Assembly (NCBI GenBank): GCA_026122225.1
Contig: JANEZZ010000983.1
Coordinates: forward strand, 186,001-250,000
Reading direction: 5' to 3'
DNA length: 64,000 nucleotides
Origin: Heloderma charlesbogerti
Taxonomy: Eukaryota; Chordata; Lepidosauria; Squamata; Helodermatidae
The notes below the pieces were generated by a model. It had not been told where the DNA came from and did not search any database. It was given only the letters and a program-made list of their open reading frames with translations. Below are positions 54,153-64,000 of the stretch, piece by piece (position 1 is the first letter of the stretch; every line of letters starts with the position of its first letter). Both the position numbers and the translations under genes were made by a program.

Positions 54153-55495
54153 GCTTCTTCACACAGAGCTTTTATCCTGCTATTGAGATTGATAACTCAC
54201 GGAAGTTTGCGGGTCCTTTAGATGATGATGTCATCCTCCAGGATATCTCCCACATGTCTCCTGCACTTACTCCATTTTTTAAAAGATTGGAGATAATGAG
54301 CTATCAAATTAAAGCGCTTGAGTTTGACTTCAGTTCCCTGTGAAAAGAGGAAAAGCTGCAATAAGAGGAGTTAGGCCATGGCACCATCTAGCGGCTGTAT
54401 AATGAGACATATGGAAGACTCAGATAAGGGGGGAAAGGAGGGGGGAAAGGAAGCACATGTAAAAGGAGTACGTTGTGATCCTGCATTTAAAACAGAAGCA
54501 GAAAGCCCCATTTTAAATGTGGGATTTTAGGCTGGTGTAGAGATGCTCTAGATCTAGCCCCTTAACTTTATTTTTACAATATGAGGCAAAGCTCTGATTT
54601 TAAACAAGGGCACATTTTCAGCACTGACGTGTAATCTTATGAATGGGAGAACCAACTCTATGTTTTCATGAACATTATGTTTGGTGCTTGATACAAACAC
54701 CTGCAGCAGTAACCCCTTTATCTTCATTCTCACAATGCTGATGAGAGGTTAGATCCATCAAGGCAAATACCCCCCCAATATTGGGCTCACCCAACAGAGA
54801 ATCCCCCAGGAAAGGGCATTAACTGGGATGTAGCTGGATGGCAGATTTTTAGCTGATAAATAGGAACAGAATTGTAACATCACTTTATAGAACCTGCCAA
54901 ATTTATTAAATCAGGACAGCCTTGCAGAATACATGAATTCAGGTGCAGGTGGGTAAAATGGGCCTTCCTTAATGCATGAGAGAAGGGTGTGGAATCCGCA
55001 ATGTATAATCTTTGGTGTGAGAATCAGGGTTTAGGAGTATAAAAAGGATGCAGTTATTTCCATCTGTGAAGTGCTGGAGGGCATGCCACTTATAATTCTT
55101 CTGACATGAGATTTCTCAGTCTGTGTACAAATGATCCTGTTTCCTTCAGTTACTCCAGGGGTGGGGGGTGGGGATGATTGGCTGTCCCTTTCATTTCTCA
55201 TTTTCTGCCTAGTCAACACTACATTAATTCATGCAAAGCTTCTTTCCTGGATGACAAACAGGTGAAAATCAACTTGACCACATGGCTTTAAAGTACAGAA
55301 CTGTTAATTTTTGATAACAGATTTTCTCAGTCAGCCATTTAAAAACTCTCTCCTGGATAACTTGGGTTTCGTGGGAAATTATCAGGGATTCCTCACTTTG
55401 GGGCGAATCCATATTCTCTTTTTTTACCCTCCACCTTTTGCAGCTAGATACAAACTGTTAACTTTAAATTTTATGCAGCATTTTGTTTTATATTT

Positions 55496-55725
55496 CTTAC
55501 TATTGCATTTATATCCCACATTTCTTCCAAGGAGCTCAACATGGCACTCATGACATGATTCTCCCCCTTCTTCATTTTATCCTCACAACAATCCTGCAAG
55601 GTAAGTTAGGCTGAGAAAGAGTGACTGACCCATGGCTACCCTTTAAGCTTCATGGCTCAATGGGGAATTGAACCTGGGTCTGCCCAGTCCTAGGCCAGCA
55701 CTCTAACCACTACACCATGCTGGCT
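55496..55725 (-). mobile_element. CORE-SINE (MIR-like), copy 3
   Basis: Minus-strand head AGCCAGCATGGTGTAGTGGT with B box GGTTCAATTCCCC, CORE remnant, and tail ATAAATGCAATAG. The CORE part is more decayed than in the other two copies. Confidence 0.85.
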
Positions 55726-55799
55726 CTCTCAAATTATAATGAGTTTCTTTTTTAAGCATTCAAGTATAGCAGTACTGATACAAAATACTGATACAAAAA

Positions 55800-56600
55800 G
55801 CTAGGAAAACTTGCTTGGTCCATCTGTTTCTGTCCCAAGGATTTTGAACTTTTTCTCATCTTTGAAGTAGGTGTTTGGTGATCTCTTAGGAAATTGACCC
55901 TGAACCTGTTTTTTTAAAGGTAGATTTTCCCCACTGTTCAGCTTAATGTGTCTACTCCAAGGGGCGTTTCCAGAGGTTCTCATTCCCAGGGAGCTCAGTA
56001 TTGTCCAAGCTGGGGTCCTCTTAGATCCAGATGGAAGAGTGTTAGAAACTCTCAAGGCTGTCTGTGCACATTATATGGGTTGTGTTGTCTTGTATGATGA
56101 TGATATGAAATGGGAACACCCATCTATATGGAATGCCAGCACCTCTCGATTGTTCTGTACAGTGTTTAAATGCCATTCTCTTTGTAACATATTCTGGAAA
56201 GAGATCCGGGGTAGGGAATTCTCCCACATATTTAAGGTTTCCAAGTTGCCTTGCATTGCATAGTACATCTTCCTCTAGTGAAGGAAGTTTGGGGGTCAGT
56301 GGTCCTGTGGGATCTTTCAATGTCTCCAGGTCCCATTTTCAGTAGAGGAAAGATGCTTGTGAGCCAGTTTAATAGAAAGGGTTTCAACTTTTGCCCTTCT
56401 TTCAGTTCTTTGACCCCAAGAATTTGCAGATGTTTGATTCCCGGTTCAAGTACTTCATCAGCCATTTTTGAGATATTGGCTAATTTTCCTGACATTTCAG
56501 AGATCGATGTCTCAAGGGGGTTGATTGTTGGTATTCATTGTTAAATCTTCCCTGAGGTGGTTGATTTGTCTGGAGATGTCTGCCATTATCTCCTAGCCAT
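55800..56600 (-). pseudogene. Decayed L1-type LINE ORF1 region
   Basis: Minus strand reads IKHLQILGVKELKEGQKL, FLLNWLTSIF and IERSHRT, the RRM-to-C-terminal pattern of L1 ORF1 proteins, then YRWVFPFHIIIIQDN in another frame. Frames shift several times; no ORF2 is seen nearby. Confidence 0.5.
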
Positions 56601-56849
56601 CTTTCACTATTCTTGGGTGTTTGAGTGCCATTAGAAGGCCTTCCTCGTCATCTGACTGCCCAATACTTCTTTGGCTCTCTTGAGCACCAAAATATGTTTT
56701 CAAGCTCCATTCTCTGGGTGGTGCAGAGCTCTGTAGCATGGCCCTTCAGGAGCTTCGTAATTTATAGGTTTTTGTTGACTTTGGTGTGCAAAAATTCATT
56801 TGATTCATCATAATCGCTGAATCCTGCATTGGGATCAGGTGGAGCTCAG

Positions 56850-57082
56850 AATTAAAAGAAAGAAGCTGGCAGGGAAAGATATACAAAGTGGTTGGAGGGA
56901 GGGAGGGAGGAGAGTTGAAAGGAGAGCGTGGGGATAGGAGGTAGGTAGGCAAACATATTTGCAAAGTAGGTGAAAAGAGGGAGAAAGGGAGAAAGACTGG
57001 TTGGTGAGAGAGAGAAGCTGGCAGGGAAAGATATACAACATGGTTGAAAGAAGGAAGGAAGGAAGGAAGGAAGGAAGGAAGG
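56850..57082. repeat. Duplicated purine-rich unit and (GGAA)n
   Basis: AGAAGCTGGCAGGGAAAGAT at about 56859 recurs at about 57013, each followed by ATACAA.RTGGTTG and a purine run; the second run expands to (GGAA)8 at 57049-57082. Confidence 0.7.
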
Positions 57083-58011
57083 ATTATTGGAAAGAGAAAT
57101 TGAGGACCATCATGTAATAGACAGATATGGATACATTTCAATAATTACAACTGAATCTTAAACTCTTGAAGAACTTCTGTGGATAAATATAAGGTTATTA
57201 ATATACTGAAACTCTTATGATCCCAGTTGACTGTAATTGGATTTCCTATGTAATGTTTGTGTTTTGTCAGAATGTTTTTAAAAAATAAAATAAAGTTACA
57301 CACGCGCACACTTTTCAGCAGTGATGTCGCCCCCCCCCCCCCCCGGCTGATTGCCTGTTGCTTTTCCTCCCCTGGGTATTCCAATCCCTGCTGCTGTGCA
57401 CCGTGACTTTTGGTCCTAATGTGTGTGTTCAGGTATATGTGTGTGATTAGATATGTAGAGATGAAGTCACAATATTAGAGTAGCTTCAGGTTTGGAGCTC
57501 CTTCTGACATTTTACATGGTAAAGGAACACTTTTTATTCTAATAGGCTCTTATCTAGCAATGTGGTTGCCATCAAAGAACATTTTTGGTGGAAGCCAGTA
57601 GTGCTTGAACTTGCGCAGCAGGACCTTTTCCCTCTCTCTTCCACCCTGCAGTCCACTGTACCTCCTGAAAACCTGCTCTGGAGGGTCCCCCAATCCTCCT
57701 GAGTAAATTTTGAGGCTGTTCAGGGGGCTGCAGCAGGGAGGAGGAAATCATTCCCCCCCCCCCCCGGTTCTGCTGACAGAAGCCATTCCATCAGCAGAAA
57801 AACTGCAGTGAATTCACATCTAGGCTAAGTATCCCCATTGTCCAATATTTAGCAAAAATAGCTTTTTTATTGGGATGGGATTTGCTTGAGAACATAGATG
57901 GAAGGCATTTAAGTGGCAGTAGATGTGAAGTCCAACATAAAATCTGTCAAGCTAAATAATATAGAATTGGCCTCTTCTAGCAACTGGTCTGAAGCCAACA
58001 CACTGGCTGGT

Positions 58012-58012
<1 letters not shown>

Positions 58013-58049
<37 letters not shown>
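58013..58049. repeat. (CA)n microsatellite
   Basis: About 18 CA dinucleotides. Confidence 0.95.
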
Positions 58050-58051
<2 letters not shown>

Positions 58052-58550
58052 CGGTTGGTTGGTTGGCAGATCAAGAGCTAGAGCACGTTTTCAGTTCACA
58101 CAAGATGACTGGTGAAGCCCAGTGTGAACTTAGTGGGGATTTGTAGAACATCCTCTGGCTCCTCAATGTGCAGGAGTCCTCCCGGCAACAAATATGGGAA
58201 TCATCCCCAAAGATGGAAAGTGTGAAAACCACGACTCTCAGTGGCTGCTGGCCAACCTTTTTGGTGCATGTGCTGCAACAAGTGATGCTCAGAGTTCGTG
58301 CTGGTTTTGTATTCTGAACAACTGCACAGGCCTAAACACCGCTGTGTCGGCTGAGGAGGTGGCTTTGCCAAACCTGGCGCCAGCCCTGACTGTATGATAC
58401 GACGAGGATATAGACAGGTAGATTATTAGCAAGGTAAGCTTGTGGAGTTTCAGGTAACAGCAGCTAAACTCCAAAGTCCGGGTACTGAGTAGAAGCAAAA
58501 GAAGTAAAACTGTGTGTTAGTTTTGGTGCTGAAAGGAAAGATGAGCCTTA

Positions 58551-58657
58551 GGGCACAATCCTATGCATGTTTAGACAGGAAAAAAAAGTCCTCCAACTCT
58601 CAGCAGTGCCCAGCCAGCACCCTTTTTTTCTGTCTAAACATGTATAGGATTGCACCC
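58551..58657. mobile_element. PIF/Harbinger-like MITE with TTA duplication
   Basis: Ends GGGCACAATCCTATGCATGT and (complement of right end) GGGTGCAATCCTATACATGT, inverted over about 28 bp with three mismatches. TTA sits on both sides (58548-58550 and 58658-58660), the size and sequence expected for Harbinger target sites. Confidence 0.8.
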
Positions 58658-58699
58658 TTATTTGATGTAGTCCCAGTGCTCTGGTAGATTTCAAGGTCT

Positions 58700-60470
58700 G
58701 AATTGCATTTGTCCTCCTCTTGGTCCTCTGGTTGTCAGCACTGCAGCTGTTTCATGAGTCTTGTGAGTAGGAGAGGTCAGTGCTTTCACTGATCTTCTCC
58801 AGATGTTGCAGCCAGGAAGATAGAATCATTTGCAAGGACACTTCTCTGCTTCTTCTTGGCTGGCTTCTTGCAGGCTGAATGGGGAGAAGAGGACTTTTGC
58901 CACAATAACAGACATGAAATAAGTTTTTTAAGTTATGGCAGTGTGGAGAGAATAGACAGTGAGTGTATGTGTGTGTGTGTTTCTCTCGCCCTTCTCATAA
59001 GAACAGGATTTGATTTTGCTATAAATTTGGGACAGACAAACAATCGATCTATTTAATCATTAAATATATGGAATACTCTTACACTACCACATAATGTGGT
59101 GATGTCCACCAACAAATATGAGTTTTTAAAAAGTATTAGACCTATCATCTAGGAAACTATCAATGGATATCACTTATAAATGCTAAATGGAATCTCCTGT
59201 TCAGAGGCAGTGTGAACAAGCCACAGTAAGTGCCAGTTGCTGGGGTCAAAAACACTGGGGGTGGATATCACCTTCATGTTCTCCCTGTGAACTCCCCAGA
59301 ACATCTGGCAGGCCACTGTCAGAAATGGAACATTAAAGTGGGCCCAGTTTCAGGGGATAGCACTGTCAGATAGTTGTTGATGGCCTGAGCCCTCAGTAGA
59401 GCCACTGTCTACCCAGCTGCTGACCCAAAATGCAGCCATCTAGGTCCAACATTCTTCTCGTCACTGGAGCCCAGGTAACTCTGGTGGGCCCCTGCTGTTT
59501 TGATTTTCCCATAACTACTCTGAGGCCCTGACACAGTGTTGTTGTGGGGGATGTTTGTCAGTGGCAATGCTTGACAGCAAGACTGGCTGTTTTGTTTGTT
59601 TTTGGCTGCAGCTGCACCCACCAAGGTAAGGGGATGGGGGCTGTTGATGCTACCAAGGGGCCCACCTTGAGGAGGATGCCACCTAGGCCCCCCCGCCAAA
59701 CCTAACCCCGGCCCGTGATGAAGTGAAGACAGATGTAACACAAGTTAGACCTGTAACGAAATATTGCAGTGTATCCTCAGGGTGCTTCCAGACAGAGGGC
59801 ATCTAGCCCTACCAATGAGAAGGAGTTGTGCAGCTATTCCTTCCTCACTTTCTTAGTGGAATATCTGTGGCAAGAGAAAAGAGGGAAGAAGTTGTGGGAA
59901 AATATGGGGGTTGAAAATGGCATTGTCTGGCCTCCACGTAGAATTCCTTCAATGAGGCAAGGTGAAAGTGCCATACAAGCCTCATCTGGAAGCACCCTCA
60001 GCCCCTGACAGGAATTCAGGACTCCAGCCAGTCTGGAACATGAGCTTTGTAGTCCCATTCAGGCCTTGAGGAGGGGAGCTTTAGGAGGGAGAAGGGGAAA
60101 ACGACACCTAATTTCTTCCCCGCCCTCCTGAGGCCTTCTGCTACTGTGCTAAGAGGATCAGATGGGTGACGTGAAAGACCTGAGACTCCCGAAGCCCACT
60201 GCCAGACATAATAGGCAGTACTGGACTGAATAACCTGAACTGGAATTTCCCAGGGACGGTTGGGTTAGAGTTGTCTTTCAGTGTTGATTTTCAGTTTTAA
60301 GCAAAACTGTATAATAACATTTTGACTTTGTTGTGGATTTCATTGGCAGATCGCATACCTTGCATTCAGAAGCTCCCAGATTCAATCCTAGGCATCTCCA
60401 ATTAAAAAGATCTCAAGTAGCAGGCTGGAAAGGGTCCTTGCCTCAGATCTTGGAGAACTGCTGCCCATCA
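58700..60470. other. Unassigned non-coding stretch
   Basis: No recognisable exon, LINE or SINE. Open frames of up to about 110 codons lack similarity. Confidence 0.45.
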
Positions 60471-60478
60471 GAGTAGAT

Positions 60479-60601
60479 CAGCCTTCCCCAACCTGGTGCC
60501 CTCCAGATGTATTGGATGATACCTCCCATAATTCCCAGCCAACAGAGCCATGGGGATTATGGGAGTGGTACATCTGGTGGGCACCAGGTTGGGGAAGGCT
60601 G
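60479..60601. mobile_element. hAT-type MITE with perfect 8-bp duplication GAGTAGAT
   Basis: CAGCCTTCCCCAACCTGGTG and CACCAGGTTGGGGAAGGCTG are exact inverted ends. GAGTAGAT flanks at 60471-60478 and 60602-60609. Same family as 45564-45682, younger by terminal identity. Confidence 0.92.
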
Positions 60602-60609
60602 GAGTAGAT

Positions 60610-63230
60610 AGTAGTAAGCTAGCTGGACCACTGGTCTGACCAATATAAGGCTGATTGATTCATCCTCTTGTCTTTCCTTGCATGAGGGTGTGCTGGCAAA
60701 TAGGTGATGCGATTAACTATCTGTGGTGAATGACACTTCCTATGCTTTGTAGAACTGAAATAGAAGTCAATTATCACCCCAAAGCAGTGCAAGTTCCCAG
60801 CCTTGAAACAAAGATAAATACTTTGTTTGAGATGTGATGACTGTACAGATTACAGAGCTGGTTCCCTGTGCGCTCAAAGGCTCCCATCGCCGCAGCCATT
60901 CCATTGGAAAAAATAAGCTCCCCTCATCATGCCATGGATTTTGCACTAGTCTGACAACCTGCCCTGGGAGAAAGCCAGAAGCTTTGCTCTGTCCAAGTAT
61001 TGTGGAATCCTTTGGCTTGATACTTTATAATGTGAAAAATAATGTAAAAGAACAACACAAGCATATTTTAGCTTAGGGCTTTTCTGCATGAGGCTTTTAA
61101 CCCATCACTTTACCAAGGCTTCTGCTTCCAGATTCTTTGTGAGATTAAAATTGGCTTCTTTAGGCGTGTTTTTTTTTCCCGGGGTGGGTGGTGGGTGGGT
61201 CTTCCTCTGCCTTTCTATATGTTCTATTACACAACCACTACGTGGCGCTGTGGAATAGCAGAATTCCCCAAATACACCAGGGTTTCATGCTGCCATTCAC
61301 AGAAATACCAGACTTTCCTTCTTAGAAAAAAACCCACCCTGCTGTAATAATTGCAAAGCATGGCTGAGGCCCTGGAGGCGGATGATGTCATGTGAAGCAC
61401 CTGCAAACTACTGTGAGTGAAGAATCAGGAGTGCACAATAAATGCCTTGTGTAGTACGGCTTTCACTGCCAGTAACTAAGTTTTAGGGGAGGCATTTCAA
61501 CCTTTTAGAATGGGCAAAAAACTGTACAAAAGCAGTGTGCAACCCCCCCCCCACAAACCCCTGCACAAAAAACAGGGGAAGGGGATGAGGCCTTCTGGGG
61601 AGCCTTTGAGCATCAGATTGGGACCCCAGGAGGGTCAGATTTGACCACCAGGCCTGAGGTTCTGGACCCCTGTTTTAGAAGGGCTATTTTATCAGTCATA
61701 AACTGAGCAAAGCAAGGTTGGCAAACCAGCTATGCCAGACTGGCCATCTGGCCAATTTCAACTTGGTGGCCAGGAAGTTGGACTATTCCTTATTTATACA
61801 TTTCTGCCCGGCCTTGTGAACACAACAGACCCCCAAGTTGGCTCCTATTGTCCACTATTACCACCTCCAGATTTTCAACTGCAAGTGGGTAAAGACAGGG
61901 CAAGACTATACCTGACTCTACTCGGAGCATCCCTGCTTTGTCACAAAGAAATCTAGGCTGTATTCTCGACTCATAGAGGAAGTAAGAGCCTGAATGTACA
62001 TGCTCCTTCCACAGTGGTGAGGTCTCCTAAGCGTAAGCTGTCACTGGCAGTGCAAATGGGAAAGTCCTTCTATGGCTGGCTGGGGGATGCTGGGAGTTAT
62101 AGGTCACCAGGTTGGGGAAGGATGGTATACAGAAAGTTGGTCATTTTAGAATTGATATTTTTTGTTGTAGTAATAATTTTATGACAAAAAGAGAAGGAAC
62201 GTTCAGAGCTGAGCAACAAATCTTGCTTTCCTTTTCCTGGCCACCACCACAAATAAGGAAGAACACAAGGTAACATAGTTTTCATTATCAGAGAACAGAA
62301 GATGCACACATTCACTAGGTATAACGAAATTCTTCCTGAGCCTAAACTCACATATTTTTTGCACAGATCCTTATAAAAAGGACATTGGGTAACATAATGG
62401 ACAATATCCTCAGCAACCGTTTTACAATGGAATGTTCATTCTAATCAATGTGACCTTTTCTTTTCTCTTTTGTTGGTACAAATACTGTTCTTTGTCTCTC
62501 TTACGGAAATGTCCTTCGCTTCCCTCAGTGCTTTCGTCATTTGCAGGAAGCCCTCTTGAGCCTGGCGTGGCCCCTCTTCAGTGGGAGTACCACACCTGGC
62601 TGGCAACCCAGCTAATTTGACAGAATGGGACAAATGCTTTACAGCCATGTAGGAATGGTAATCATGCCAAATGCAGAGTTTCCCACCCCAGGGTTAGTGA
62701 GTAGTTGACTGCATTTTTTTTTGCAAAGCCAGTCAGCCTTAATATTGCCCAAACCAGTACAAATGCCAGCTAGAGGATGCAGTAGCTACAAGCTGCTGAA
62801 ATTCACTGTAGTATTGAACAAGTACAATCTCTGAATTAATACCCTCTATGTTCCTCAATTTGTAGACAAGCCCCAAAACAGAAGCCACTGCCGGAACCCA
62901 CTGTGGTTTGTTGTATACAGCTCACCAAAATGATACATATATGAAAAAATACAGAGTAAAAATTGATCCCTGCTTTGAACTTTTCACCATTTTTTAAATC
63001 GAAGGTCGTGCAAGTAAAAACTAAACTAAGTGACAACAAAAGGAATGTCAGTTAAGAAGTCTGGGAGGAACTTTAGAGTCCCATATACTCCCAGCCCTTT
63101 GCCATTATTCCCTTTCCTTCCCCACTCTCCCCTCCCTCTCTTATCCTCCCCTTGACCAGTCCTTTCCCTATCAAGCCTGAAGTACAGGGCCAGTCCCTTT
63201 TCTCACACCACCCCAGACTGGCTCTTTCTA
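60610..63230. other. Mostly unassigned non-coding stretch
   Basis: Only a half MITE (about 62086-62127, GATGCTGGGAGTTATAGG to GGTTGGGGAAGG) is recognised. No exon seen. Confidence 0.4.
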
Positions 63231-63234
63231 TCCT

Positions 63235-63356
63235 CAGGGGTAGGCAACCTGGTACCATGTGGTTTTGGACTACAATCCTGACCGCGGGCCATGCTGGCCG
63301 GCGATGATGGGAGTGTAGTCAGAAACAGCTGGAGGGCACCAGGTTGTCTTCTCCTG
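63235..63356. mobile_element. hAT-type MITE (diverged)
   Basis: CAGGGGTAGGCAACCTGGTA at the left and GAGGGCACCAGGTTGTCTTC at the right pair imperfectly, with GATGATGGGAGTGTAGTC inside. No duplication could be assigned. Confidence 0.55.
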
Positions 63357-63579
63357 CATCCAATAAACCATCCTCGCTCCTTCCAAGGCACGTAAGCAGT
63401 TGGGAAGCTAGCTATCTGCGTTGTCTTCCAAGTAGCAAGGATCACTTTATCACACAATCACACCCAGTTAAATATCCAGCAAGCAGGGTAGCGATACAGT
63501 TCTTCTCCCATACCAATCTGCCTGTCCTTTAAGATCTTCTGTTGATGCCCTTCTCCTTTGGAGATGAGCCAGATGTCAA

Positions 63580-63850
63580 CTAGGGACAGGGTTTTTTCAG
63601 GTGTGGTGATTATGGAACGCTCTTCCCAAGAATGCTTATTTGCTTGGTACCAGTCTTCTAAGCACAAGGCAAAAACCTTTATATTTGCCGAGGCTTTGTA
63701 AGTATGCTATATCTGTAAGCATTTATCTGCTGTTTTTATCTCTGCATTTTATGGTGTTACTGGGTTGTATTTTTAATTGTATTATTGTGAACTGCCCTGG
63801 AATCAATATGTAATGATTGATGGGCTTCTGTTAATAACTAAAATAAAATT
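63580..63850 (+). mobile_element. L2-clade LINE 3' tail
   Basis: GTATTATTGTGAACTGCCCTGG and ATAACTAAAATAAAAT on the + strand resemble the 3' UTR and tail of L2-type copies at 53.3-53.7 kb. No coding left. Confidence 0.45.
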
Positions 63851-64000
63851 TGTGGCAGGATGATACAACCGGCTTACCAAGTAGCTATATGCATGCTGTG
63901 GTAAATTTCTACCTAGGAAATAGTTATTTGTATTTAGTTACCTAGAGAAACATAGTGCCCTAGAAACTATAGTTCCTATCTGAGGAGCATCCCTAGTAAT

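Overview
This is a vertebrate nuclear genome window, almost certainly from a squamate reptile (lizard-like). The evidence is a spliced vertebrate gene with large AT-rich introns plus a characteristic squamate repeat set: a full-length BovB (RTE) LINE, a Sauria-type SINE, CR1 and L2-clade LINEs, CORE-SINEs, a Penelope-like element and many short palindromic hAT/Harbinger MITEs. There are no operons, bacterial genes or CRISPR arrays.

Region 1 (1 to about 19.6 kb, + strand) is the 3' half of CEP135, a coiled-coil centriole protein. Fifteen exons (757 to 16093) join in one continuous frame with GT-AG introns and encode the last 661 residues, about the C-terminal 58 per cent of a roughly 1140-residue protein. 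The 5' half lies upstream of the window. Introns carry CR1, CORE-SINE and L2 fragments, all antisense to the gene. The 3' end is not fixed; possible polyadenylation signals lie at 16797, 17377 and 19616, and the 3' flank contains a palindromic MITE and an antisense tRNA-derived SINE.

Region 2 (about 19.7 to 26 kb) is intergenic and dominated by a full-length BovB (21600-24757) with a perfect 12-bp target-site duplication, followed by a CORE-SINE.

Region 3 (about 26.0 to 26.3 kb) is a CpG-enriched island ending in a good splice donor. It could be the promoter and non-coding first exon of the next + strand gene; by vertebrate synteny that would be CRACD/KIAA1211, but this is inference. If so, the rest of the window is its first intron. 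I found no further host coding exon.

Region 4 (about 27 to 64 kb) is repeat-rich non-coding DNA: a nearly intact L2-clade LINE (28388-31990), a CR1 (35747-38088) that split an older L2 copy, a Sauria SINE inside that same older L2, a solo-LTR candidate, an 82-bp tandem repeat, a decayed Penelope-like element (about 44.7-48 kb), further L2 fragments, a 468-bp internally deleted BovB with its own 11-bp target-site duplication, a decayed L1-type ORF1 region, and a scatter of hAT and Harbinger-like MITEs with identifiable target-site duplications. Several insertions are nested, so relative ages can be read directly. I saw no undescribed protein system; the most unusual items are the mini-BovB, the GGGCAGT-ended palindromic MITE family, the 5' repeats of the L2 element and the chain of nested insertions.
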